Source: Mucilaginibacter aquaedulcis
GTDB taxonomy: Bacteria; Bacteroidota; Bacteroidia; Sphingobacteriales; Sphingobacteriaceae
Assembly (NCBI RefSeq): GCF_030409325.1
Contig: NZ_JAUFPR010000002.1
Span: 1,860,001-1,924,000 of the forward strand
DNA length: 64,000 bases
Reading direction: 5' to 3'
Shown: positions 33,478 through 42,657 of the stretch, piece by piece
Numbering within the stretch: position 1 is the stretch's first letter
Layout of the letters: every line of letters starts with the position of its first letter
Translations under genes and position numbers: made by a program
Notes under the pieces: model-generated
Database searches by the model: none
The model's input: only the letters and a program-made list of their open reading frames with translations
What the model was told of the DNA's origin: nothing

Positions 33478-36012
33478 TTATGCAATAACACCACCCATTA
33501 CCGGGTCGGTTTTTGAGATCGCGCCAGTTTCTACCCTGCCTGCAAAACGTTCTTCAAACACATTTTGGTCATTCAGTTTTACACTGAAATCATACCAATT
33601 GAAGTTTTTCGCCAGATCAAGAACAACGTTTACCTGGCTTTTGGCAGCAACCAATTTGTTTATAATGCCAGCTTTATAACCATTATCATTTATAACTATT
33701 TCGTGGGCGCTGGCATCGTTATTAACAATGTTTACAACAATATTCCCGGTTAACTTTGCTGCATTGAGCTTACTCTTTTCGTAAGTGCAGGTTATTTTTA
33801 AATCGGGATTATTGTTGCTGCCAATAAACTCACGGTAAAAGCCATTTGGGCCATGTACACGCAAGTGATATTGATCATTCTCAAATGAGCTAACCGGCCA
33901 GTTATAAGTTAATTGATCACCGGCGGCTACTGCAAAATGCCAGTTTCTTGAAATCTCGTCCTTACTAACCTCGTCGTTATATTTAACGGGAGCATAAACC
34001 GTAAACGGTGACCCTGCCGCGTTTTTTCCGAACATTCCGTTTCCGGCAGCAAGCTTAATTTCAAAGTTCTTTTTGTCGGCACTTAAACTGCCATGGGTAT
34101 AAAGCTCGTAAGGTAGCGCACATGATGGGCGTATACCTTTTTCCTGAAATGCTATTATTGACGGATCGGCACTGATCTTTGCTATCTCATCTGCAGATAG
34201 TTTTTTGAATGAAGTGGGTTCACCTTTAAACTTGGCGTTGTAAATGGTTTCCACGTTTTTGTTGCGGTCAAGGAAAGGTATATTTCCTAACTGATCGCCG
34301 TTATAAGGGCTAAACGCCGAACTCAGGTCGCCGCAGATAGTACGACGCCACTGGCTGATATTATTTAGCTTGATGTTTTTACCATACTTTTTATTCACAA
34401 AACCCTCCAAAAACTGTAAGGTTGAGGTATGGTCAAAAACTTCGGAACATACCTTACCGCCCCTGCTCCATGGTGAGGCAATAAGCATAGGCACCCTGAA
34501 ACCAAGACCAATTGCTCCTTCACGAGCCTGATTTTTAGGTATACCCTGTTTAAGCTCATTTTCCAGGCGTACATGTTCTATTTCAGTTTCTATACCGGCA
34601 GTTACTTTACCTGTTCCGGGCAGTTTAGCATCAGGGATTGAAAATGGTGGGATATGATCAAAATAGCCGTCATTTTCATCATAGGTAACAATAAATATTG
34701 TTTTTTTCCATACTTCAGGATTTTTGGTCAGGATATCTAAAACCTCCGAAACATACCATGCACCATACCACGGGGCAGTTGGGTGGTCAGAAAAATTTTC
34801 GGGGCCAGCCAGCCAGGAAACCGTTGGCAGCTTGCCTGTATTTACATCTTGCCTGAACTGGTGCAGCAGATCGCCTTTAGGTATGGTTACCTTGCGCTCC
34901 TGAGCATTATCCTGGTACGTAAGTTCGGCTATACTTCTGAAATTTTCATCAGCCGAATTTATGACAAAGGCCCTGCGATAAAGGCTTTTCTCTTTTTCAG
35001 AAAGTTTTTCATAACTCTCTTTATTCCATTTTGAAAGTTCGCTGCGGGCGTTATCAAGAACATCCTGTTTTTTCCTGATGCTTTCACGAACTTTTATAGC
35101 TGTAGCCTCATCGGCCGGGGTCCGTTCCTGTAACTTATTAATCTGATCGGGCAGATCTTCAGCCTGCTTTTGCAGATTTTTAATGTAACGGTCAGAGAAT
35201 TTTACGTTATAGGCTTTAAAAAACTCCAATAGGTTACAACCAAAGTTAGCGAGCCAGGCTCTTTCTTCTTTTTCAAACCCGCCGCCGCAGCTCAGATCGT
35301 TTTGGTAAAAACTCCATGAAATATTATTTTGCTCCAACAGCTCCGGGAAAGTTTCCCAGGGCATATTTCCAAAAGTGTAATCAGTGTTTCTGATATTAGC
35401 CTTAGGAAGGCCATCTTGCTCATGGGTGATCTTACCTGTCCAGAAGAAGGAACGGTTTGGTGTTGTGCTGGTCATGGCCGAACAAAAATTCTGGTCACAA
35501 ACGGTAAAGGCATCAGCCATTCCATAATTAAACGGAAGATCTTCGCGGGTATAATGCCCCAGTGTTAGCGGCATATCAGCATAATTCTTATTTCCGGACT
35601 GTTTGGAAGTAAGCCATTTATCATACTTACCTAAGTTATTGGCATCAACCTGGCTCGCCCGTGAATGTGGTAACGAACCCATCCAGGTAACCTTAGTATC
35701 TTTTATATTAAGTCTGAAAGGCGCATAGGTATTACCGGCAGCATCGGTTTGCAGCCACACGGGTTTTTGATTAGGCAAACGAATGGCCCTTGGGTCATTG
35801 TAGCCCCGCACACCCTGTAAAGTTCCGAAACAATGGTCAAAAGAGCGATTTTCCTGCATCAGGATAACAATGTGTTCTGCATCAAGGTAGGTACTGCCCG
35901 CTGCCGGGTTTATAGCCATTGCCCTTTGTATTGCAGGGGGTAACATGTTCATCATTGCTGCACCGCCAGACAAAAGGGCGGCTTTTTTTAGAAAATCTCT
36001 CCGTGAATCCAT
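33478..36012 (-). CDS. Phosphocholine-specific phospholipase C, Tat-exported
   Basis: About 844 residues. The frame extends to 36063, but ATG at 36012 begins the twin-arginine signal MDSRRDFLKKAALLSGGAA, which decides the start. The phosphoesterase domain opens with HIVILMQENRSFDHCFGTL, typical of the acid phosphatase/PLC family, and includes YDENDGYFDHIPPF. The C-terminal beta-rich repeats (about residues 640-835) match the extra domains of non-haemolytic phospholipases C. The enzyme would split phosphocholine lipids in the periplasm or outside. It is transcribed alone, ending at a strong terminator. Confidence 0.9.
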   Translation of the reverse strand: MDSRRDFLKKAALLSGGAAMMNMLPPAIQRAMAINPAAGSTYLDAEHIVILMQENRSFDHCFGTLQGVRGYNDPRAIRLPNQKPVWLQTDAAGNTYAPFRLNIKDTKVTWMGSLPHSRASQVDANNLGKYDKWLTSKQSGNKNYADMPLTLGHYTREDLPFNYGMADAFTVCDQNFCSAMTSTTPNRSFFWTGKITHEQDGLPKANIRNTDYTFGNMPWETFPELLEQNNISWSFYQNDLSCGGGFEKEERAWLANFGCNLLEFFKAYNVKFSDRYIKNLQKQAEDLPDQINKLQERTPADEATAIKVRESIRKKQDVLDNARSELSKWNKESYEKLSEKEKSLYRRAFVINSADENFRSIAELTYQDNAQERKVTIPKGDLLHQFRQDVNTGKLPTVSWLAGPENFSDHPTAPWYGAWYVSEVLDILTKNPEVWKKTIFIVTYDENDGYFDHIPPFSIPDAKLPGTGKVTAGIETEIEHVRLENELKQGIPKNQAREGAIGLGFRVPMLIASPWSRGGKVCSEVFDHTSTLQFLEGFVNKKYGKNIKLNNISQWRRTICGDLSSAFSPYNGDQLGNIPFLDRNKNVETIYNAKFKGEPTSFKKLSADEIAKISADPSIIAFQEKGIRPSCALPYELYTHGSLSADKKNFEIKLAAGNGMFGKNAAGSPFTVYAPVKYNDEVSKDEISRNWHFAVAAGDQLTYNWPVSSFENDQYHLRVHGPNGFYREFIGSNNNPDLKITCTYEKSKLNAAKLTGNIVVNIVNNDASAHEIVINDNGYKAGIINKLVAAKSQVNVVLDLAKNFNWYDFSVKLNDQNVFEERFAGRVETGAISKTDPVMGGVIA

Positions 36013-36205
36013 CCTGAGTTTATTACTGTTATAAGGGTTACATGAAATACCTAAATAAGGCACTACATTCCGGCGGCAAATATCTCCTGCTTATTTTAAA
36101 TCTATGTTAATTATAAATTAACACATGCAGATCGAGGGAATTGTTACAAAAGAAATCCCCAATAATATTTATTGAGGACAGCGAGGAAATTAGGTATTTA
36201 GAGCC

Positions 36206-36898
36206 TTATTTCACCCGGGTGAGTTTTTCAATTATGAAGGGTGCAATAATTTTTTGTGCACCAGCTGCATCAGGATGGATACCATCGGGAACGTATTTCA
36301 GGTACGCTCTTTCCCCCTCATCTAAAATAGTTTTCCAGTGCGGATAATTGTCAATCAGTAAAAGCTTTCTTTTTTTCGCCACCTGCCTGTACATTGCATA
36401 ATAGTTGTCAATATCAGGCCGTTTAACACCATGTTCTTTGATCGGGATGTTCATGGTCTGTATAATAACCTCACAATCCAGATTGTACAGTTTAATTCTG
36501 TCAATCATGTAATTCAGGTTGATGCGTGCCAGTTCAACGCTGGTTTTGTATTCAAGATAGGCATCATTCATACTAAATTCTATTAATACAGCATCTGGCT
36601 TTTTACTGATCACACTATCTTCCAAATGTTGTACGCCCCAGGTAGACCACATAGAGCTTTTGGCTGAATTATAAACCGTTAAATTATTATGAAATCTGTT
36701 ATTCAGTTCGGCTGCAACGGCATCAACCCAAGCCTTGCCACCTGTGCCTGCTGTTAAACTTGTACCATAAACCACTAAAATTTGAGGTTTACCCGATTGT
36801 AAATTTTTAATTAACCGGGTTTGAGCAAAGCAGCTTAAAACGGGACATACAATCCCTAAAAAAACAAAGGTGATTTTCCTGATAAAATAAGTTTTCAT
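36206..36898 (-). CDS. SGNH/GDSL-type hydrolase
   Basis: About 230 residues. The frame extends further, but ATG at 36898 begins a signal-like N-terminus (MKTYFIRKITFVFLGIVCPV, cut near FAQ). The catalytic Ser lies in VVYGTSLTAGTGG (block I), an Asn in IEFSMNDAY (block III) and the Asp-His pair in VPDGIHPDAAGA (block V). Such enzymes are esterases or deacetylases on carbohydrates or lipids. The gene follows the EamA transporter gene by 38 bases on the same strand and may be co-transcribed. Confidence 0.85.
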   Translation of the reverse strand: MKTYFIRKITFVFLGIVCPVLSCFAQTRLIKNLQSGKPQILVVYGTSLTAGTGGKAWVDAVAAELNNRFHNNLTVYNSAKSSMWSTWGVQHLEDSVISKKPDAVLIEFSMNDAYLEYKTSVELARINLNYMIDRIKLYNLDCEVIIQTMNIPIKEHGVKRPDIDNYYAMYRQVAKKRKLLLIDNYPHWKTILDEGERAYLKYVPDGIHPDAAGAQKIIAPFIIEKLTRVK

Positions 36899-36936
36899 AA
36901 GTTCAGCAAAATACAAAAATGGCAACAATATTAATG

Positions 36937-37839
36937 CTATCGTCGCTGCACAGCAAGCTTTTTGGAACCCGCAACGCAAAGGATCACACAAACGGTAATA
37001 CCGATCATACCCATGCTTACCTGCTCATGCAATAAGTAGGCAGCCAAAACCAATCCGAAAAATGGTTGAAGTAATTGCAATTGCCCTACCGCTGCAATGC
37101 CTCCTTGTGCCAATCCCCGATACCAGAATACAAAACCAATAAGCATACTGAAAACAGAAACATAAGCCAAACCCAACCAGGCACCTGTGCCAACGTTTAC
37201 AAATGATACCGGGCGCAACATGACCATCAAAGGAATTGTTAAAGGCAGAGAAAGCACCAAAGCCCAGGAAATAACCTGCCAACCACCCAGTTCCCTGGAA
37301 AGTTTTGCACCTTCGGCATAGCCAAGTCCGCACAGTACAATGGAGATCAACATGAGGATATCACCAATCGGTGATGCAGCGAGTCCCTGGCTTACCGCAT
37401 AACCAATCACCAGTAAACTGCCTAAAACGGCAAATATCCAAAACACAGGATGCGGCCGCTCGCCTCCTCTTATTACTCCAAAAATGGCTGTTGTAAGCGG
37501 TAACATGCCCATAAACACCAATGAATGAGCCGATGTTATATACTGCAAAGCCAGTGCGCTTAACAGCGGGAACCCGATTACAGCACCTGTAACTACTATG
37601 ACCAATGATACTAACTGCGATTTTTGAGGACGTTTTTCCTTAAACAAAAGCAAAGCACAAAGGGCAAGCAAACCTGCAATACCCCCACGGGTTACAGTTA
37701 CAAAAAACGGCGATAAGCCCAGTACAGCAGCCTTTGTTGCCGGCATAGAACCACTAAATACAAGTACGGCTATAAACCCGTTGATCCAGCCTTTAACCTG
37801 GTCTTGTTCGGTTTTGTTTGATGATATGGTGTTACTCAT
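36937..37839 (-). CDS. DMT superfamily (EamA) transporter
   Basis: About 300 residues; ATG at 37839 (MSNTISSNKTEQDQ) is preferred to an upstream frame extension that overlaps the MocR operator region. Ten hydrophobic helices in two EamA repeats are visible (VFSGSMPATKAAVLGLSPFF in the first, VISWALVLSLPLTI in the second). EamA proteins export metabolites or amino acids. It is divergent from a MocR regulator across a 100-base region containing a clear operator, the usual arrangement of a MocR with its target transporter. Confidence 0.87.
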   Translation of the reverse strand: MSNTISSNKTEQDQVKGWINGFIAVLVFSGSMPATKAAVLGLSPFFVTVTRGGIAGLLALCALLLFKEKRPQKSQLVSLVIVVTGAVIGFPLLSALALQYITSAHSLVFMGMLPLTTAIFGVIRGGERPHPVFWIFAVLGSLLVIGYAVSQGLAASPIGDILMLISIVLCGLGYAEGAKLSRELGGWQVISWALVLSLPLTIPLMVMLRPVSFVNVGTGAWLGLAYVSVFSMLIGFVFWYRGLAQGGIAAVGQLQLLQPFFGLVLAAYLLHEQVSMGMIGITVCVILCVAGSKKLAVQRR

Positions 37840-37885
37840 GGTTGAACAATGTTTAAATGTTAAGCAAAAGTAGATGAGGCACCTC

Positions 37886-37927
37886 AACAAACACAGTATC
37901 AATTTTTGATATTTAAACAGACACAGT
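37886..37927. promoter_or_regulatory. MocR-type operator: direct repeats flanking an inverted repeat
   Basis: AACAAACACAGT (37886-37897) and AACAGACACAGT (37916-37927) agree at 11 of 12 bases, in the same orientation and exactly 30 bases apart. Between them TATCAA-TTT-TTGATA (37897-37911) is a perfect inverted repeat. MocR dimers are known to bind direct repeats separated by whole helical turns. The site lies between the divergent EamA and MocR starts, so autoregulation and transporter control are likely. Confidence 0.65.
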
Positions 37928-37939
37928 TATATTTACATC

Positions 37940-39370
37940 ATGAGTAAGGATTTTCTGTATAATGAAATTGCTAATGGCATTGCGGGCCAGATAAGGGGTG
38001 GTGTTTTAAAGCCGGGAGATCGACTACCATCGGTAAGAACACTTTGCCAGGAACATCGTGTGGGTATGAATACTGCCAAGAGGGTATTTATGGAACTGGA
38101 GGCACAATCATTGATCGATTCAAAACCACAGTCGGGCTATTTTGTGCGACAGCAAATGTACCGCGAGTTACCTCTGCCAGAGGTTAGCAGACCTTCGGCC
38201 ATTGCTAATGAACATGAACCCAATGAATTGCTTAGTAAGGTTTATGCAAACATGGGCAGGAATGAACTTACCCTTTTTTCAATTGCCGCGGCTGCCGGTG
38301 CTTTGCTCCCGCTGGCAAAACTGAAGAAGGAAATTGTTTATGCTAACCGGACATTAAAGAACGGCGGTATAGATTACGAACTGGTACAGGGAAACATCAA
38401 CCTGCGCAGAATGATAGCCGTTCGATCGTTAAGCTGGGGAGGTAATTTGCATGAAGATGATCTCATCACAACGGGCGGAGGTATGCAGGCACTCTCCTTT
38501 TGCCTGATGGCCTTGTTAAAATCAGGCGATACCATTGCCATCGAAAGCCCATGCTATCCCGGAATTTTACAACTGGCTGTAAGCCTTGGGTTAAAAGTAC
38601 TGGAACTGCCTACACATCCCGTTACGGGCATCGAAATAGAAGGGCTCAAAAGTGCTATTCCTAAAATTAACCTTTGCCTGCTAATCCCTAATTTTAATAC
38701 GCCATTGGGCAGCTGTATGCCCGATGATAACAAGAAGGAAGTTGTTGCCTTGTTAGCCAAACATAACATTCCGCTTGTTGAAGATGATGTATATGGTGAT
38801 ATTTATTTTGGTACACAACGGCCCAGGTGCTGCAAATCATTTGACCTTGACGGCAATGTAGTTTGGTGCAGCTCCATTTCAAAAACGCTGGCACCAGGTT
38901 ACAGGGTAGGTTGGATAGCTCCCGGTAAATACAAGGATAAAATCATGAAACAGAAGTTGGTGCATGCTATTTCATCAACTTCCATCGTACAGGAAGCCGT
39001 GGCCAATTTTTTAAAAACCGGCAAATATGAAAATCATCTGAGGCAATTCAGGCGTACATTAGAGAACAACTGTCAAAACTATATCCGGGCCATAGCCGAG
39101 TATTTTCCTGAAAATACCAAGATCACCAGACCTCAGGGAGGCCTTACTTTATGGATAGAGCTCGATAAAAACATTGATACCGTAAAACTGTACGACCTGG
39201 CCATAAAGCAGGGAATAAGTATTGCACCAGGGCGAATGTTTACTTTACAGGATCAATTTGAAAACTGTGTACGATTATGTATCGGATTACCTTGGACAGA
39301 TGAGTTAAACCAAAAACTAAAACAACTTGGTAAGCTTGCAGCAACAGATTACGTTAAAGTTGCAAGATAG
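37940..39370 (+). CDS. MocR-type regulator: GntR domain fused to aminotransferase
   Basis: A 476-residue fusion. Residues about 5-75 are a GntR winged helix (IAGQIRGGVLKPGDRLPSVR, then NTAKRVFMELEAQSLI). The remainder is a fold type I aminotransferase: TGGGMQALSFCLMALLKSGD, LLIPNFNTPLGS, VEDDVYGDIYF, and the PLP-binding Lys in SSISKTLAPGYRVGWI. MocR proteins use the PLP domain as sensor rather than enzyme. It is divergent from an EamA transporter, with a repeat-type operator between them. The ligand may be an amino acid or PLP itself. Confidence 0.9.
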   Translation: MSKDFLYNEIANGIAGQIRGGVLKPGDRLPSVRTLCQEHRVGMNTAKRVFMELEAQSLIDSKPQSGYFVRQQMYRELPLPEVSRPSAIANEHEPNELLSKVYANMGRNELTLFSIAAAAGALLPLAKLKKEIVYANRTLKNGGIDYELVQGNINLRRMIAVRSLSWGGNLHEDDLITTGGGMQALSFCLMALLKSGDTIAIESPCYPGILQLAVSLGLKVLELPTHPVTGIEIEGLKSAIPKINLCLLIPNFNTPLGSCMPDDNKKEVVALLAKHNIPLVEDDVYGDIYFGTQRPRCCKSFDLDGNVVWCSSISKTLAPGYRVGWIAPGKYKDKIMKQKLVHAISSTSIVQEAVANFLKTGKYENHLRQFRRTLENNCQNYIRAIAEYFPENTKITRPQGGLTLWIELDKNIDTVKLYDLAIKQGISIAPGRMFTLQDQFENCVRLCIGLPWTDELNQKLKQLGKLAATDYVKVAR

Positions 39371-39427
39371 CAGACAGCTTACCTGTAAATTATTGTTGAC
39401 ATCATGAAAATTTTAAAGTTATATCAT

Positions 39428-39844
39428 TCAGTCCATGTATGATTCTTTCAGTGCATTTAGCCCATCTTCATAAATACCTTGAAACAAGGATGATACCTCT
39501 TTATCTGAAGCGTTTACAGGAGTAAACTCACCAAACCATTCTACACGAGCGCCGTTACCATCTCCATTACTTTTAACTCTTAAGGTAGAAAAGTAATCCT
39601 TTACAGGAAACGGCGCTTTTAAAATGTGATAAGTATAACTGCGTTCCTTTTCGTCAAAGGCCATTAAGCGCTCAATAATAACACCACCTTCAGGATTGGA
39701 AAGGTGGCGCACTCTTCCCCCTTCCTGTAACTCAGAATGAGGAATATAAGGAAGCCAATCGGGCAGGGAATTAAAACCTCCTATCAATTGCCAAACTTTG
39801 TCTGCATCAACAGGAATTTCGATAAATGCGAATGCTTTTGCCAT
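39428..39844 (-). CDS. SRPBCC family protein (polyketide cyclase-like)
   Basis: A 138-residue START-like protein. It begins MAKAFAFIEIPVDADKVWQL, continues with GGFNSLPDWLPYIP and GGRVRHL, and ends with a long helix (SSLFQGIYEDGLNALKES), the usual helix-grip fold. Members bind hydrophobic ligands; some are cyclases. Its start is only 18 bases after the stop of the upstream aldo/keto reductase gene (39863-40879), so the two are probably co-transcribed. Confidence 0.85.
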   Translation of the reverse strand: MAKAFAFIEIPVDADKVWQLIGGFNSLPDWLPYIPHSELQEGGRVRHLSNPEGGVIIERLMAFDEKERSYTYHILKAPFPVKDYFSTLRVKSNGDGNGARVEWFGEFTPVNASDKEVSSLFQGIYEDGLNALKESYMD

Positions 39845-39862
39845 GATGAATTTTATTTAGAA

Positions 39863-40879
39863 TTATTTATTGTCAATTGGCAATGGTGCCGCAGGGTTTA
39901 CCAGATTTTGCACCCGCAGCGCTTCCCAAAACTCATCCGGAATTATAGCATTAAGGGCTTCGGTATCTTCGGCAATCCGGTCTGGTTTGCTTGCACCGGG
40001 AATAACGGCTGCCACAGCAGGGTTAGCGAGAGAAAATTGTAACCCCGCAGACTTCATGCTTACACCATAATTATCAGCAATAGCTTTAATCTTTGCCACC
40101 TTGTTCAATATCTCAGGAGTAGCAGGAGCGTATTCAAAATGCGAACCACCAACCAATACACCCGAACTATAGGGGCCACCAACAACAATTCCCAAACCTT
40201 GTTTTAATACTTCGGGCATTACACGCTGCAAGGCACGGTCATGATCAAGCAAAGTATAACGGCCGGCAAGCAAAAAGCCGTCGGGATGCGCGCCCTCCAG
40301 AGCCAGGATTATCTCAATTGGTTCTACACGGTTCACCCCTAATCCCCATGCTTTGATAACGCCTTCATCGCGCAGGCGGTCAAGTACTTTGAACGCACCT
40401 TTACGGGCACTTTCAAACATGTTTAACCATTCGTCTCCATAAAAGTCCTGGGCAACATCATGTACCCAAACAATATCAATACTATCAGTTTGAAGCCGTT
40501 TCAAGCTATCATCGATAGAGCGTAATGTGGCATCCACAGAACAATCATTTACTATCTTGTTTGGACGACCGTATTTAAACAGGTCCCCCTTTTCTCCCAA
40601 GTCTCTTTTACTTATATCCTCAACTTCATCAAGTATAACACGACCAACCTTGGTACTCAGAACAAATTCTTCCCGAGGGTACTGGGATAGCACATCTCCA
40701 AAGCGAATTTCTGCCAAACCCGCACCGTAAAAAGGGGCACTATCGTAATAACGTATGCCCTCGTTCCATGCAGCCTTAACGGTAGCTATCGCTTCAGCAT
40801 CAGGTATATTCCTGAACATATTACCCAGCGGAGCAGAACCAAACCCTAATTTGCCCGGAATTATCTTTTTAATAGACAT
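39863..40879 (-). CDS. Aldo/keto reductase (D-threo-aldose dehydrogenase type)
   Basis: A 338-residue oxidoreductase. Characteristic positions are LGFGSAPLGNMF, YYDSAPFYGAGLAE (catalytic Asp and Tyr), VLSTKVGRV (Lys), DIVWVHDVAQDFYG (His) and the cofactor region AVIPGASKPDRI. The stretch between KVGR and the next barrel strand, and the FYGDEW loop, match the subgroup acting on D-threo-aldoses such as L-fucose and related sugars. It is upstream of the SRPBCC gene. The substrate is inferred only from subgroup resemblance. Confidence 0.85.
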   Translation of the reverse strand: MSIKKIIPGKLGFGSAPLGNMFRNIPDAEAIATVKAAWNEGIRYYDSAPFYGAGLAEIRFGDVLSQYPREEFVLSTKVGRVILDEVEDISKRDLGEKGDLFKYGRPNKIVNDCSVDATLRSIDDSLKRLQTDSIDIVWVHDVAQDFYGDEWLNMFESARKGAFKVLDRLRDEGVIKAWGLGVNRVEPIEIILALEGAHPDGFLLAGRYTLLDHDRALQRVMPEVLKQGLGIVVGGPYSSGVLVGGSHFEYAPATPEILNKVAKIKAIADNYGVSMKSAGLQFSLANPAVAAVIPGASKPDRIAEDTEALNAIIPDEFWEALRVQNLVNPAAPLPIDNK

Positions 40880-40941
40880 AGCTTAAAAGTTTAAAATTTA
40901 AAAAATGAAAACCCTATTTCTGCAGAATAAACGACTTCTTG

Positions 40942-41148
40942 TTAATGGCTCTGTTCTAAAAGCTGCCTTGCACTGTCAGCCGCAACAATTAATCCACCTG
41001 CCAGCATTATAACATCTTTGATCACTAATCTTCCAGCTCCTGAAAGGTAAGGGAAACCATAATTGATCCTACTCAGATTGGATACATATGCCTCAGGTGT
41101 GATTATCAGAAAAGAAAGAGTCACCAAAGACATTATTGACGTCAACAA
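40942..41148 (-). pseudogene. C-terminal fragment of a DUF417 (RclC/YkgB-like) membrane protein
   Basis: The frame encodes LVTLSFLIITPEAYV, then GFPYLSGAGRLVIKDVIMLA and ADSARQLL, which is the C-terminal third of the DUF417 family (RclC/YkgB in E. coli, normally about 190 residues). The N-terminal membrane part is absent; a TGA lies directly upstream in frame. An internal ATG at 41133 would allow a 63-residue product, but the full-length family protein is lost. The family includes an inner-membrane protein of reactive-chlorine resistance. Confidence 0.75.
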
Positions 41149-41164
41149 TCAAACTGTGCAAAAA

Positions 41165-41260
41165 TCAACTCAGGAAACACGCAAACCCTACAGTTAGTAA
41201 CCCTGCAGAACCTATAAATTGACGACGACGGCTAATTCCATCTGATCTTTGAGCTTCCAT
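41165..41260 (-). pseudogene. N-terminal fragment of a Tat-exported protein
   Basis: ATG at 41260 opens a 31-codon frame ending in TGA. It contains SRRRQFIGSAGLLTVGFA, a twin-arginine export signal, and stops right where a mature domain should begin. The DUF417 fragment follows 16 bases on. The two pieces look like a deletion junction joining the start of one gene to the end of another, out of frame. The original protein cannot be identified from the signal alone. Confidence 0.55.
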
Positions 41261-41348
41261 AATAATATTTTTTGAAGGGTTTTGATAGTGATATTTCAAC
41301 GTTACTTTAAGTTACCAAAACCTTACATCAAATTATAAACATATGATT

Positions 41349-41370
41349 TAAAATAGGTTAACCTATTTTA
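41349..41370. promoter_or_regulatory. 22-bp perfect palindrome
   Basis: A perfect palindrome with core AAATAGGTTAACCTATTT spans 41349-41370, 89 bases upstream of the Tat-signal fragment. It looks like the operator of a dimeric regulator (TetR, MarR or HxlR type), possibly left from the lost gene. Apart from this and the repeat at 41544-41564, the 41261-41699 gap contains nothing recognised. Confidence 0.5.
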
Positions 41371-41543
41371 CACAGTAGCAAATTTACTACCTTATGCATT
41401 AATGGGTCAAATCACAGGAGTTATAAGTGTTATTAATATTATAATTCTCTTAAGCATTAATTGCTGGCATGCCGGTATCAGATTTACCTTTCCCAATTTT
41501 TTTAATAATTGCTATTCAAAGCGGACTGTTCTATAAATTACTC

Positions 41544-41564
41544 AAATGATAACTCTTATCATTT
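41544..41564 (+). promoter_or_regulatory. Inverted repeat upstream of the Asp-nucleophile hydrolase
   Basis: AAATGATAA-CTC-TTATCATTT, a perfect 9-bp inverted repeat with a 3-base spacer, 136 bases upstream of the hydrolase ATG. Its core TGATAACTCTTATCA (41547-41561) recurs with one change at 43194-43208. Confidence 0.5.
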
Positions 41565-41699
41565 ATCTGATAGTCTCAACTATGTTTACAAATTACATCA
41601 TTGTTAATTTTGAAATAAGCGCTATGGTAATACGCATGTTTAAATTCTGGATATCCAGCGCCGCTTTTTGTTAACGATTTTAGCTTTTAAAAAACAACT

Positions 41700-42584
41700 A
41701 TGAACGGGGCCGACAATCAAAATTACACTTACTATCGTACGATAAAGATAGATGATCTGGAGATTTTTTACCGTGAAGCAGGCGATACAGCTAAACCTGT
41801 TATTCTTTTACTGCACGGCTTCCCATCCTCATCGCACATGTTCAGGAACCTGATTGATTGGTTGGCTTCTGATTATCATTTGATTGCTCCTGATTATCCC
41901 GGCTTCGGGTACAGTGCTTGTCGAACTCCCGAAAATTTTGAATACACGTTTGATAACCTTGCAAAGGTGATCGAAAAGTTTATCGATAAACTAAACCTGA
42001 GTAAAATAACACTTTACATGCAGGATTATGGCGGCCCTATTGGGTTCAGAATAGCTAAACAACGGCCAGAATTGATTAACAACCTGATTATTCAGAATGC
42101 CAACGCCTTTTTGGAGGGTATTGGGCCTGACGTTAAGAAAATGGGCGACTTGCAAGCAACCGGCGATCAAGAAGCCATTGACGGGGCCATTAGTTATATG
42201 ATGTCATTCGATGGCATCAGGGATCAATATATTTTCGGGGCTAAAAACACCGATGTGATTAGTCCTGATAGTTACAATATGGATAATTATTTAATGAAGC
42301 AACCAGGACGGGCCGATGTGCAGAAGGTGTTGCTTAAAAATTACGCCACTAACTTTCCAAAATATCCTGAATGGCAGCAATATTTGCGCGAATATCAGCC
42401 ACCTGCATTGATAACCTGGGGCAAAAACGACAAAATATTTCCGGGAGCCGGGGCAAGTGCTTACCTGCAGGCCTTGCCTGGTGCCGAGGTTCATTTGTTT
42501 GATGGCGGACATTTCCTGATTGAAGAGTATGGAAAAGAGATAGCCACGCTGATACGCACTTTTATGCAAAAAAACATCCGGTAA
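41700..42584 (+). CDS. Alpha/beta hydrolase with Asp nucleophile (haloalkane/haloacid dehalogenase-like)
   Basis: A 294-residue cytosolic alpha/beta hydrolase. The oxyanion segment LLHGFPSSSHMFRN is followed by the nucleophile elbow LYMQDYGGPIGFR, where Asp109 replaces the usual Ser. An Asp nucleophile is the mark of haloalkane and fluoroacetate dehalogenases. The catalytic His is in DGGHFLIEEYG. The residue after the nucleophile is Tyr, not the Trp of classical haloalkane dehalogenases, so activity on halides is uncertain. A close paralogue is encoded at 51843-52721. Confidence 0.83.
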   Translation: MNGADNQNYTYYRTIKIDDLEIFYREAGDTAKPVILLLHGFPSSSHMFRNLIDWLASDYHLIAPDYPGFGYSACRTPENFEYTFDNLAKVIEKFIDKLNLSKITLYMQDYGGPIGFRIAKQRPELINNLIIQNANAFLEGIGPDVKKMGDLQATGDQEAIDGAISYMMSFDGIRDQYIFGAKNTDVISPDSYNMDNYLMKQPGRADVQKVLLKNYATNFPKYPEWQQYLREYQPPALITWGKNDKIFPGAGASAYLQALPGAEVHLFDGGHFLIEEYGKEIATLIRTFMQKNIR

Positions 42585-42657
42585 TTAAAAAAAGGTAACG
42601 CTTTGTTTCATACAGCGGTCTTTCGTTTTCGCTGCATGTCTTTGTAATCAAATTAGC

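Noticed and set aside
36157..36176. CCCCAATAA/TTATTGAGG hairpin between the SGNH hydrolase and phospholipase C genes
   Set aside because: Short stem with a mismatch and no adequate T run; terminator function not supported.
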